A stretch of 64,000 bases of DNA from Flavobacterium sp. KACC 22761 (GTDB taxonomy: Bacteria > Bacteroidota > Bacteroidia > Flavobacteriales > Flavobacteriaceae), in contig NZ_CP139148.1 of the NCBI RefSeq assembly GCF_034058155.1, positions 3,844,001-3,908,000 on the forward strand. Reading direction: 5' to 3'. The number at the start of each line of letters is the position of its first letter. The stretch's first letter is position 1. Below the pieces are notes generated by a model. It was not told the origin of the DNA. It saw only the letters and a program-made list of their open reading frames with translations, and did not search any database. Position numbers and translations under genes: made by a program. This document shows, piece after piece, positions 24,663 to 33,544 of the stretch.

Positions 24663-25235
24663 ATGAATCCATTTTTTAATATGATGTTTAGTTTTATCAT
24701 GGCCAATAACAAAGCAAAACAATACAATATTGCTGATGATCATGAAATAAAAACTGTAGGATTGGCAACCGGAATGATGTTTGACAATCCGATTTTAAGT
24801 TATGTATTTATTGATAATAAGGCAAAATCAGTAAGCGAAAGTTTGAAAAGTGCTCACGCAACAACTACAGCTTCTCAAGCTCCCGGATTACCTGCGTCAG
24901 GAGCAACAACGTCAGAAGGGGCACCTGCGCAATCAAATTCAGGAGGAGCTTCATCAGGACAAGTGTTGACTATGGAAGCGGTAAAAAGCGAAATTGCGAC
25001 ACTGAGAAATGAGTTGACAACACAAATTTCAACTTTGTCATCTCAGATGATCAGCAAGGCAGAGTTAGAAAAACTGAATTCAGGTTTGGCTTCTTTCGAA
25101 AAGGAAAAACAGCGTTTAAACGACTTGATTGATGAAATTGGTAGAAGGTTGGAAGAAATCTCAAAAAACATCAAAACATCTGATGCTGCCACAGCTGCTA
25201 AAAGTGTTTCTTCAAAATCATCATCTAAACCTTAA
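24663..25235 (+). CDS. Cluster protein D: coiled-coil protein with Met-rich start
   Basis: A 190-residue protein. It opens with a Met/Phe-rich segment (MNPFFNMMFSFIMANNKAKQ) resembling the C-terminal segments of protein C, so the two may share an interaction or assembly surface. A Ser/Ala/Gly/Thr-rich linker (about 65-105) leads to a coiled coil (about 110-170; LRNELTTQISTLSSQMISK) and a Ser/Lys tail. The opening segment is hydrophobic but lacks a normal signal peptide. No family is recognised. It comes after the hairpin and is 5 bases from the next gene. Confidence 0.75.
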   Translation: MNPFFNMMFSFIMANNKAKQYNIADDHEIKTVGLATGMMFDNPILSYVFIDNKAKSVSESLKSAHATTTASQAPGLPASGATTSEGAPAQSNSGGASSGQVLTMEAVKSEIATLRNELTTQISTLSSQMISKAELEKLNSGLASFEKEKQRLNDLIDEIGRRLEEISKNIKTSDAATAAKSVSSKSSSKP

Positions 25236-25240
25236 TCAAG

Positions 25241-25702
25241 ATGAAAGCAGCAGTCACAAACATAGAAACTGTTCATTTGAATAAAATTGAAAAGATGACA
25301 AGCCAGATTTTGGATAAAATCAATTCGATTCGTCCGAGTCTTTTTGCAAGCAATTTAAAATTTTCAAAAAAAGCAGAAGAACAAAAGAAGCAGTTGTTTA
25401 AGGAATTAATTCCGAAAAAAATGTTTTCGATTGATAAAACACTGGATTTGCTTGGAAAAATTTTGAACGATGCGAATTTTTCTAAATTAGATGATAAAGA
25501 TCAAAGATTCATTCGTGGACTTGAAAAAATTGATCTTAAAAACAGTCAATACATCACTGAAATCAATGAATTTGTTTTACAAGGAAACGATTTGGATGTA
25601 ATTTTTTCTTCTTTAATGGAAGAGACTTTGTATTTCAATTATCTCAATTCAGAGTTATACGATATCGATTTTAAGTTGAGTAGCATTCGTTTACAACCTT
25701 AA
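25241..25702 (+). CDS. Cluster protein E: helical protein of unknown function
   Basis: A 153-residue, Lys-rich, mostly alpha-helical protein without signal peptide or membrane helix. It contains no motif I recognise. Its place, 5 bases after D and 11 bases before the subtilase, suggests it is translated with them, and could be a chaperone or inhibitor of the protease; that is positional inference only. Confidence 0.72.
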   Translation: MKAAVTNIETVHLNKIEKMTSQILDKINSIRPSLFASNLKFSKKAEEQKKQLFKELIPKKMFSIDKTLDLLGKILNDANFSKLDDKDQRFIRGLEKIDLKNSQYITEINEFVLQGNDLDVIFSSLMEETLYFNYLNSELYDIDFKLSSIRLQP

Positions 25703-25713
25703 AATGTAGGCTT

Positions 25714-27387
25714 ATGGATCCGAGACTTAAAATCATATTGTATGGCAATCCAGACGAAGAATTGTCACTGTTAATGCGATTAGAAAAGGAAAAAGATTAT
25801 CCAAATCATTGCACCATTATTTCAGAATTTGGAACTATCGTAAGCATTCGAACCAAACGCCGTTTTTTGAAGGCTATCTACGATAGTAAAAAAGTATTTA
25901 GTTTGAAAGCGCCAACTGTTATTCCAGCAGATGAAACAGTTGAAGAAATTCCTGAAACTCAGATTTTGGATAAAAAGAACGATATTTTGCCTGCTACTGT
26001 TTCAAATGCTGTATTTGGAATTATTGATTTTGGTTTTGATTTTACACATCCTGATTTTATTGAAAATGGCAAGACACGCTTCGAGAAAATTTGGATTCAG
26101 TCGGGTCGATACGACGGAAACAGATACGGTTACGGCCGGATTATCACTGAAGCTCAGATCAATGAAGCGCTTCTGGATGAGTTTCCTTTCAAAAAATTGG
26201 GCTATCATCCCGGTAAAACAGATTTATTTGGAAACGGCACACATGGTACGCATGTACTTGGAATTGCTTGTGGAAATGGTTCGGTTGCGCCAAAAAGTTT
26301 TGCTCCAAATGTCAAAATTATTGCCGTTGATATGGGAATAAATTACGTCAACGGATCGAATTTGTCATTAGGAGACTCTGTAAAAGGATGTGACGGACTT
26401 CATTTTATAAAAGAAGCCGCAACTGATCGAGCGCTTGTCGTCAATATGAGCCTTGGCGGTCATGGCGACGCACACATGGGCGTTACCTTGCTGGAGCAGG
26501 TTATCGATCATATTGTGACAAACAGAAAAGGAACTGCGATTGTCCAAAGCACAGGAAATTATCATCAAGGCAATACGCATACGTATGGAGACATTAAAAC
26601 CGGCCAGAAAATTAAAATTCCGTGGATGTTCAAAAAAAATGACCGCACGCCAAACGAAATGGAAATTTGGTATCATGGTGATGATGTTTTGAGTGTCATA
26701 ATTTATGATGATGATCAAAAGGTATTGCTTTCTTCGACACCTTTTAAAGATGAGCTTATTGTAAAAGAAGGTGATGAAGTAGGAATTTGTCTTCACAGAT
26801 GCAAGGAGCCAAATACCAACAAAAACCAGATCAATATTTTGGTTAACGGCAAATTAAATTCGAAGTTTTGGACCGTTGAATTGGTTGGAAATAAAGTAAG
26901 CAATGGACGATATCATTGTTATATAGAAAGAGATGATGGCGGACAGTCTATTTTTTTGCCTGCGGTTGCAAACAAAACACATACTACTAATTCGATTTGC
27001 AATTCAAAATACAGCATTGTCGTTGGCGCTTATAACCAGAATGATGAAACAAAACCTATTTTATCTTTCAGCAGCTCTGGCCCAACCGCCGATGGAAGAA
27101 TGAAACCTGAACTGGTGGCTCCAGGTTATAAGATAAAATCATCTTGCTCTTCTTCTAGCCGAGAGAATCGTGCATCAAACAAGCTTACATCTAAAAGTGG
27201 CAGCAGTATGGCGGCGCCTTATGTAGCATCACTTGTACTGAAAATTTTGGATAAAGAACCTCAACTGGATATTAGAACAATTCGAAAAAGACTTTTTGAT
27301 GCTTGTGATCCGGCGTTTTTCAAAGACAGCAAGTTTGAAATTTTTAGATCGGGCCACGGTTACATCAATCCAAATAAAATACTATAA
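25714..27387 (+). CDS. Cluster protein F: S8-family subtilase with inserted domain
   Basis: A 557-residue serine protease with a complete subtilisin triad: Asp105 (FGIIDFGFDFTHPDF), His177 (GNGTHGTHVLGIACG) and Ser498 (SGSSMAAPYVAS). About 130 residues between the His region and the Ser region (roughly 300-420) form a beta-rich insertion, as seen in some intracellular or tail-associated subtilases. The first ~95 residues are not a typical inhibitor propeptide and no signal peptide is visible. It is probably made without Sec export, so must act inside the cell or leave by another route. Next gene is 5 bases away. Confidence 0.88.
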   Translation: MDPRLKIILYGNPDEELSLLMRLEKEKDYPNHCTIISEFGTIVSIRTKRRFLKAIYDSKKVFSLKAPTVIPADETVEEIPETQILDKKNDILPATVSNAVFGIIDFGFDFTHPDFIENGKTRFEKIWIQSGRYDGNRYGYGRIITEAQINEALLDEFPFKKLGYHPGKTDLFGNGTHGTHVLGIACGNGSVAPKSFAPNVKIIAVDMGINYVNGSNLSLGDSVKGCDGLHFIKEAATDRALVVNMSLGGHGDAHMGVTLLEQVIDHIVTNRKGTAIVQSTGNYHQGNTHTYGDIKTGQKIKIPWMFKKNDRTPNEMEIWYHGDDVLSVIIYDDDQKVLLSSTPFKDELIVKEGDEVGICLHRCKEPNTNKNQINILVNGKLNSKFWTVELVGNKVSNGRYHCYIERDDGGQSIFLPAVANKTHTTNSICNSKYSIVVGAYNQNDETKPILSFSSSGPTADGRMKPELVAPGYKIKSSCSSSSRENRASNKLTSKSGSSMAAPYVASLVLKILDKEPQLDIRTIRKRLFDACDPAFFKDSKFEIFRSGHGYINPNKIL

Positions 27388-27392
27388 ATATT

Positions 27393-28622
27393 ATGGAAAA
27401 TATAGTTTCAAATACTACAGCAAATCAAAATATTGCAAACATGTCAGGGATATTAAGAAGTAGTGTTGGGTTAAATGCGACCAATAATGCTTCAGATGTT
27501 ATCTTGATTCAAAACTATTTAAAAGCGCTTGGATATCCCCTGCAAAGTAATGGCTATATTGCAAATAGTCAAACGGATAGCACTGTTATTTCGATTTTTA
27601 ATTTTCAAGCTAATAATAATCTTCCAATTACAGGAAATGTCAATCCTGACGATGCTTGTTTCAATACTTTGAAACAGTTGAATAGGGGGAATGCTTCGAT
27701 AACCGAATCAGAAGATGAATCGCTACATCAGCCTTTTTTGACTAATTCTTTTCTTTTTAGAAGAAATGCTGGAAATGCAAATACGTTGAACGTCATTTTC
27801 GAAGGAGATTCTTGGCTTGATTATCCAGTTCCGACTATTTTGGATTTGTACGATACCATTACAGACCGAAATCAAAGATTGAATTTGAATTGTCTGCATT
27901 TGGCCAAGTTTGGAGAAACAACTTCGCAAATGTATGCCGACAGAACTCATTTTGTACAATATGTAAGCGGTTATCGCATTGACCGAATTTATTTCAGTGG
28001 AGGCGGAAATGATGTTTTTCCGCAATTGGGCAGAATAGTAAATGCTGGCGTAACTTCTTTCGATCCGAGTTTTTTTACAGATCAAGCAAAGCTGACAGAA
28101 CTCAGAAGTTTATCTGGAGACGATTTGTATCAAAAATGTATTGTACATAAGCGATTTCTAAACACAAATACTTTTGATCGCGCGCTGTTTAATTCGGTTA
28201 ATTTAAGTTCAATTTTCAGTACAATTATGCGAAATTATCTAGGTTTTGGAAATATTGTAAATACTTACGCAACGCCAAATACTATTTTTTATATGCATAC
28301 TTACGATTATCCGTTATTTAAACTTGGTGTGAGACCATCCATTGTGGGCGTCGATTTGCCACTTGGACCTTGGATAAAACCCGTTTTTGATCGTTTAGGT
28401 ATTGCCGATGAAATTTTAAGATCGTATATTATTATTCGCTTATTAGATAAATTTTATGCTCTTTTGTGCCAAATCAAGAATCATTTCAATTATTACGGTT
28501 ATCGTTTTCAAAGCAGAATTATTGATTACCGCGGGCTTTTAAATTCTTCAGAATATTGGCGAGATGAAATTCATCCAAACTCGGCAGGAGCGAGGAGATT
28601 GGCGACACGCGTCACATTTTAA
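27393..28622 (+). CDS. Cluster protein G: peptidoglycan-binding plus SGNH hydrolase
   Basis: A 409-residue two-domain protein, last of the cluster. Residues ~28-97 form a PG_binding_1-like helical domain (VILIQNYLKALGYPL ... FQANNNLPITGNV). The C-terminal SGNH/GDSL hydrolase has block I GDSW (Ser140), block III GGGND (Gly205, Asn206), and block V DEIH (Asp391, His394), so the catalytic set is complete. It should hydrolyse an ester, such as an O-acetyl group on cell wall or polysaccharide. Lack of a signal peptide in a protein that would meet peptidoglycan is odd. A terminator follows. Confidence 0.85.
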   Translation: MENIVSNTTANQNIANMSGILRSSVGLNATNNASDVILIQNYLKALGYPLQSNGYIANSQTDSTVISIFNFQANNNLPITGNVNPDDACFNTLKQLNRGNASITESEDESLHQPFLTNSFLFRRNAGNANTLNVIFEGDSWLDYPVPTILDLYDTITDRNQRLNLNCLHLAKFGETTSQMYADRTHFVQYVSGYRIDRIYFSGGGNDVFPQLGRIVNAGVTSFDPSFFTDQAKLTELRSLSGDDLYQKCIVHKRFLNTNTFDRALFNSVNLSSIFSTIMRNYLGFGNIVNTYATPNTIFYMHTYDYPLFKLGVRPSIVGVDLPLGPWIKPVFDRLGIADEILRSYIIIRLLDKFYALLCQIKNHFNYYGYRFQSRIIDYRGLLNSSEYWRDEIHPNSAGARRLATRVTF

Positions 28623-28626
28623 AATA

Positions 28627-28657
28627 GAAAAACCCGACTTACTAAAGTCGGGTTTTG
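28627..28657. terminator. Bidirectional terminator between the cluster and pheT
   Basis: AAAACCCGACTT and AAGTCGGGTTTT form a 12-bp perfect stem with loop ACTA, with A- and T-runs on both sides. It serves both the rightward cluster and the leftward pheT gene, which ends 19 bases further on. Confidence 0.85.
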
Positions 28658-28675
28658 TATTTAAAAAGTAACCTT

Positions 28676-31096
28676 TTATCTTAAAGTTGCCCCAAGTTCT
28701 GTTTCAAAAGTTTGTTGCAATTTCAACATGATTTTGTCAATTTGAGCATCGGTTAGCGTTTTGGTGTTATCCTGAATGGTAAAACTCAATGCATACGATT
28801 TTTTGCCTTCTGGAAGTTTATTTCCTTCATAAACATCAAACAAATTGATGTCTTTTAAAAGTGATTTTTCCGTTTGTTTTGCCAAGTTGAAAATACTTTC
28901 GTAAGTCGTACTCTGGTCAATCAACAACGCTAAATCTCTTCGTACTTCAGGATATTTAGGAATTTCAGTGTATTTAATTTTTCCAGTAATGATTTTCAAA
29001 ACTAAATCCCAATTGAAATCAGCATAATAGACATCTTGTTTGATTCCGAAGTGTTTTAATATAGACTTTTTAACTACGCCCATTTCAACCAAAGTATCAT
29101 TGTTGTAGCAAATTGCTGTTCCTTCTGAAAAAATATCAGATTGCACTGGTGCATTCGAAATTTTGTCAATTCCTAAACGAGCCAAAATGGCTTTTACATA
29201 TCCTTTCAATAAAAAGAAATCTGTTGTTTTTTGAGAATTAGTCCAGCTTTCTTTGTTTCTGTTTCCAGAAATCAATAAAGTCAAGTGTTTGTGCTCCTCG
29301 TAACCAGTCAGGTATTTATGATAGGTTTTTCCGAATTCAAATAATTTTAAATCGGCATTTTTTCTATTGATATTGTATGAAATCGCTTCTAATCCAGAGA
29401 ATAACAAAGATTGACGCATGGTTGATAAATCACTGCTCAAAGGATTTAACATCGTTACGTTATGCTCTTCTTTTAATGAAGTCGAAAGTTTTGCGTATGC
29501 CGCGGTTGTCAAAGAGTTTGCCATCATTTCATGGAAACCTTGAGAATTCAACTGAGAGGCAATTACATTTTGTACTTTGTAATCTTCCGTTCTCGGTGAA
29601 TTTGCTACAGTTGCATTGAATTTTTTAGAAAAATTAATGTTATTGTATCCATAAACACGCAAGATTTCTTCAATAACATCTATTTCGCGTTGCACGTCAA
29701 CACGGTAAGCAGGAATTGTTAATCCTAAACCAGAATCAGAAACGCTGTTTACTTTGATATCTAAAGAAACTAATATTTTTTTGATCGTATCTTTTGAAAT
29801 TTCCTGTCCGATGATTTTATATACATGGCTGAAATTCAATAAAACAGAGAAATCTTCCACCTTTTTAGGATAAACTTCCACAACATCAGAAGTTATTTTT
29901 CCACCAGCTACTTCCTGAATTAAAAGGGCAGCACGTTTTAGTGCATATTCTGTAATTGTTGGATCAATTCCTCTTTCAAATCTAAATGAAGCATCAGTGT
30001 TCAATTGATGTCTTTTGGCTGTTTTACGAATACTAACGGCATCAAAATAGGCACTTTCTAAAAAGATTGTAGTGGTTCCGTCAGTAACACCAGATTTTTT
30101 TCCACCAAAAACACCTGCAATACACAATGGTCCTTTTTCGTCGCAAATCATCAAATCTTCTTTGTGTAATGTTCTTTCAACATCATCAAGCGTAACAAAT
30201 TTTGTTCCTTCTGGCAATGTTTTTACGATTACTTTTCCGTTGATTTTTGCAGCGTCAAAAGCGTGAAGCGGTTGTCCTAATTCATGCAAAACATAATTAG
30301 TAACATCGACAATATTGTTTTTTGGAGTCAGTCCAATAGCTTTTAAGCGATCTTGAAGCCAAGCTGGAGATTCTTGAACCGTAATTCCAGAAATGGTTAC
30401 TCCACAATATCTTGGTGCTAAATGAGAATCTTCGACATTAACGTCGATTTTTAGCGTACGCATGTCCACTCTAAAATTGCTTACAGATGGCGTAATCAAT
30501 TCAACGTTTACGCCGCGTTGTAGCATTCCCGCTCTCAAATCACGCGCTGTACCAAAATGGCTCATCGCGTCAGCACGGTTTGGAGTCAAGCCAATTTCAA
30601 AAACTTCGTCATTTACAATTTTAAAAACTTCTGCTGCAGGAGTTCCAGGAACTAACGCATCATCAAGAACCATAATTCCGTCATGACCTGTTCCTAATCC
30701 TAATTCGTCTTCGGCACAAATCATTCCGTGGCTTTCTTGACCGCGAATTTTTCCTTTTTTGATGGTAAACTCAGCACCATCTTTATCGTATAAAACAGTT
30801 CCAATAGTTGCAACTGGCACTTTTTGCCCTGCAGCCACATTTGATGCACCGCAAACAATTTGTACAGGCGCTTCTTGGCCAATATTTACAGATGTTACTT
30901 TCAATCGGTCTGCATCTGGATGTTTTTCGCAAGTAAGTATGTGACCTACTACAACTCCTGCTAAACCTCCTTTTATTGATTGGTATTTTTCTACAACTTC
31001 TACTTCCAAACCTAAATCAGTAAGTAGTTCTGATGTTTGTTCTGAAGTCCAGTCAGTTTTAATAAATTGTTTTAGCCAGTTGTAAGATATTTTCAT
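28676..31096 (-). CDS. pheT: Phenylalanyl-tRNA synthetase beta subunit
   Basis: An 806-residue PheT, which with PheS charges tRNA-Phe with phenylalanine. Domains in order: tRNA-binding (EMAP-like) domain near 40-150 (VVVGHILTCEKHPDADRLKV), B3/B4 editing domain, B5 domain with conserved TPNRADAMSHFG earlier and RVYGYNNI later, and the C-terminal FDX-ACB anticodon-binding domain (KYPEVRRDLALLID). Length is normal for Bacteroidota. It is not adjacent to pheS, which is usual in this phylum. A TATATTTG promoter element lies 30 bases upstream. Confidence 0.95.
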   Translation of the reverse strand: MKISYNWLKQFIKTDWTSEQTSELLTDLGLEVEVVEKYQSIKGGLAGVVVGHILTCEKHPDADRLKVTSVNIGQEAPVQIVCGASNVAAGQKVPVATIGTVLYDKDGAEFTIKKGKIRGQESHGMICAEDELGLGTGHDGIMVLDDALVPGTPAAEVFKIVNDEVFEIGLTPNRADAMSHFGTARDLRAGMLQRGVNVELITPSVSNFRVDMRTLKIDVNVEDSHLAPRYCGVTISGITVQESPAWLQDRLKAIGLTPKNNIVDVTNYVLHELGQPLHAFDAAKINGKVIVKTLPEGTKFVTLDDVERTLHKEDLMICDEKGPLCIAGVFGGKKSGVTDGTTTIFLESAYFDAVSIRKTAKRHQLNTDASFRFERGIDPTITEYALKRAALLIQEVAGGKITSDVVEVYPKKVEDFSVLLNFSHVYKIIGQEISKDTIKKILVSLDIKVNSVSDSGLGLTIPAYRVDVQREIDVIEEILRVYGYNNINFSKKFNATVANSPRTEDYKVQNVIASQLNSQGFHEMMANSLTTAAYAKLSTSLKEEHNVTMLNPLSSDLSTMRQSLLFSGLEAISYNINRKNADLKLFEFGKTYHKYLTGYEEHKHLTLLISGNRNKESWTNSQKTTDFFLLKGYVKAILARLGIDKISNAPVQSDIFSEGTAICYNNDTLVEMGVVKKSILKHFGIKQDVYYADFNWDLVLKIITGKIKYTEIPKYPEVRRDLALLIDQSTTYESIFNLAKQTEKSLLKDINLFDVYEGNKLPEGKKSYALSFTIQDNTKTLTDAQIDKIMLKLQQTFETELGATLR

Positions 31097-31125
31097 GTTA
31101 GCTTAATTATTCTTGTATAAGGATA

Positions 31126-31133
31126 CAAATATA
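31126..31133 (-). promoter_or_regulatory. Promoter -7 element of pheT
   Basis: TATATTTG on the minus strand, 29 bases upstream of the pheT start. No TTG lies at the right distance, so only the -7 box is claimed. Confidence 0.45.
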
Positions 31134-31153
31134 AGGATTGCGGATTGGAGTAA

Positions 31154-31183
31154 GAAAAAAAATATTTGGTTTTTTAACCGAAA
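31154..31183 (-). terminator. Probable terminator of the RND/bestrophin operon
   Basis: On the minus strand a short stem (GGTT/AACC extended by TTT/AAA) is followed by TATTTTTTTT. It sits 95 bases downstream of the bestrophin stop. The stem is weak. Confidence 0.45.
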
Positions 31184-31278
31184 TTTAGTGCGTTTGTCGG
31201 AATTTAAGGATAATACTTTAAATTTTGAAAAGACCTATGTTTTTGATGATACTTTAAAACAGTTTTTGTTTTAGGAGT

Positions 31279-32142
31279 TTAAATCAGTTCTTCAACATGT
31301 TTTTTGATGTTCTCCGATATTTTTTTGATTGGCAAATCATTTTCATCATCACCAAAAGGATCTTCAATTTCTTCGGCAATTAATTCTAAACTGGCCAAAA
31401 CATAAAAAATAAAAACGACTACAGGAACTACATAATATCCTAAGCTCAAAGAATATCCAAAAGGCAATGTCATAATATAAAAGAAAATAAATTTCTTTAT
31501 AAAAGCGCTGTAAGAGTAGGGGATAGGAGTGTTTTTTATGCGTTCGCAAGCACCACAGATGTCTGTAAAAGCAACTAATTCGGCATTTAGAATGATAAGT
31601 TGGTCTCCGGTGATTTTTTTTGATTCATACAAAGTGTTGATCTTGTTGTACATCATTTGCTTTACTTGATTCGGCTTGTGTTTATGATGATCCAGTTCTG
31701 AATCAACGTCTTCAAAAAGCTGTTTGGCAGTTTCAGAGTTGTTCAAATGTTTGTATAAGATGGAAGCATAGCCAGGAATAAACTTTCTGAAAAACTTTCG
31801 GTCATTTTCATCTTTTAAAATAGCCGAAAGTTTTATCGCAAAGTTGCGGCTGTTGTTGACTAAACCGCCCCATAATTTTCGGGCTTCCCACCAACGGTCG
31901 TATGCAGTATTTGTTCTAAAAACCAATAAAAGTGAAATCACGAATCCTAATATTCCGTGCATTACAGGAATATTTTTAAGATAATGGTTTTCATCAATTC
32001 CAAAATAAATTACTTCGACATAACCCACAATTGCGGCATAAATGCCAATGCCAATCATTACAGGGAATAATTGCCTGATAGTGTCTGATTTATGAAAATG
32101 AAAGATAAATGTGAACCATTCTTTTGTATTGTACGCGATCAT
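31279..32142 (-). CDS. Bestrophin-family (UPF0187) anion channel
   Basis: A 287-residue membrane protein with the family pattern: an N-terminal helix, then LLVFRTNTAYDRWWEARKLWGGLVNNSRN, the most conserved bestrophin block, and a second pair of helices (FIKKFIFFYIMTLPFGYSLSLGYYVVPVVVF) before the acidic LELIAEEIEDPFGDDENDLP. The last is the family's signature. It should form a pentameric channel, probably for chloride or other anions. It starts 24 bases after the TolC-like gene in the same direction, so may be part of the efflux operon. Confidence 0.92.
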   Translation of the reverse strand: MIAYNTKEWFTFIFHFHKSDTIRQLFPVMIGIGIYAAIVGYVEVIYFGIDENHYLKNIPVMHGILGFVISLLLVFRTNTAYDRWWEARKLWGGLVNNSRNFAIKLSAILKDENDRKFFRKFIPGYASILYKHLNNSETAKQLFEDVDSELDHHKHKPNQVKQMMYNKINTLYESKKITGDQLIILNAELVAFTDICGACERIKNTPIPYSYSAFIKKFIFFYIMTLPFGYSLSLGYYVVPVVVFIFYVLASLELIAEEIEDPFGDDENDLPIKKISENIKKHVEELI

Positions 32143-32166
32143 TTAAATTTGTTTTATAAAACAAAT

Positions 32167-33480
32167 TTAATTTAAATTAATATTTCCAGCTAATTCTCTC
32201 AAGGCAATTTCAGATAATTTTGCCTGATATTGAGCATTGCTGTAACGCACTTTGGCGTTGACATAATTTAACTGTGCCGTTCTGAAATCGAGCGTTGTAA
32301 TTGTTCCGATTCTGAATTTGTCTAACGTAATATCCAAGTTTTGTTTGGCTATTGCTACGTTATCTTCTTCTAAATCAATTAATCCTAAGTTTGTTTGATA
32401 GGTTTGAAACGCTGTACTTAGTTGTGTATCCAAAATCATATTTTGCTGATCAATAGCAATCTGTGAATTTTCGATTTCCATTTGTGCAACTTTTTCATTT
32501 CGATGCTGATTTAAACCATCAAATATATTTAACCTTGCATTAAAACCGTAATTGAAACCTTTTGAAGATGACTGGCTCGTAAAACCCAAACTCGACTGAT
32601 TTTCTGAAAAATTATACCCAGAAGTCAAATTTACAACAGGATAGCGATCTGCTTTTATTTGCTTTAATTGAAGTTCAGCAATTCGTTTATTGATGATTTG
32701 AGCTTCTACGGCTGGATTTTGTTTATGAGCTAAATCAGATAATTCAGCTAAATTCATAGCGTTATCAACCGCAACTAAATCGGTTACTGTGAAATCAATT
32801 TTTGGATCGCGTGCTAAATATTGGTTTAGTAAAATTTTAGCGTTTGCATAGGTTTCTTTTTGTCTTAATAAAGCAACTTGATCTGAATTTAAATCGACTT
32901 GAGCATTCAAAACCTCTAGTTTTGAAGCTTTTCCAATACTGAAACGGTTTTGTGCCAATGTCAATCTTTGCTTAGAAATTACGATTGTAGTATCTAAAGC
33001 GGCCAATTGATGCTGTTGCTGTACAAGATCATAATAAGCTGAATTTACCTGTACGATTTTAATCAAAACGGTTCTTCTCAATTCTGAATCGCCTAATTTT
33101 TGAAGTTCTTTTAATTGGTCCAGACGTGCAAACATTTTCATGCCATCAAAAACAGTCCAGTTTAGGCCAACTCCGTAACTTAAAGTATTGTTTTTTGCAT
33201 TGTTTAATGAAGTTGTTGTTCCATCCTGACGTGTTTGTGATGAATTTGTAACACTGTTATTGTCGTTTACTGTAGCGGCCACAGTTGGCAGTATTCCTGC
33301 ATTTCCAATCGTAACATTGGTTTCGCTTATTTTTGAATTATTCTTCGCAATTCTAATTTCGAAATTGTTTTCTAAAGCGATTTTTGTAGCATCTTCAATA
33401 GTCAAAACTCCTTGTGCGCTTGCTTTCGAAAGGCATAAAAAGATAATTAGTACAGTGCTGTATAAATTTTTGATGTTCAT
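32167..33480 (-). CDS. TolC-family outer-membrane efflux protein
   Basis: A 437-residue outer-membrane channel protein with signal peptide (ends SKASAQ) and two OEP repeats (about 25-220 and 240-430), each long alpha-helical with the typical LTLAQNRFSIGKASKLEVLNAQ and LDITLDKFRIGTITTLDFRTAQ heptad segments. It would extend the RND pump through the outer membrane. It is third in the operon, 64 bases after the pump gene. Confidence 0.92.
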   Translation of the reverse strand: MNIKNLYSTVLIIFLCLSKASAQGVLTIEDATKIALENNFEIRIAKNNSKISETNVTIGNAGILPTVAATVNDNNSVTNSSQTRQDGTTTSLNNAKNNTLSYGVGLNWTVFDGMKMFARLDQLKELQKLGDSELRRTVLIKIVQVNSAYYDLVQQQHQLAALDTTIVISKQRLTLAQNRFSIGKASKLEVLNAQVDLNSDQVALLRQKETYANAKILLNQYLARDPKIDFTVTDLVAVDNAMNLAELSDLAHKQNPAVEAQIINKRIAELQLKQIKADRYPVVNLTSGYNFSENQSSLGFTSQSSSKGFNYGFNARLNIFDGLNQHRNEKVAQMEIENSQIAIDQQNMILDTQLSTAFQTYQTNLGLIDLEEDNVAIAKQNLDITLDKFRIGTITTLDFRTAQLNYVNAKVRYSNAQYQAKLSEIALRELAGNINLN

Positions 33481-33544
33481 ATTTATTTTCTTTTACCAGA
33501 AAATCATGAATGCTGCTAGAAGCAATACTCATGATTTTTGGCTA

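Noticed and set aside
22599..28622. The cluster as a standard contractile injection or type VI secretion system
   Set aside because: No sheath, tube, baseplate, VgrG/PAAR or AAA+ ATPase gene is present in the window, so any such link would be as cargo only.
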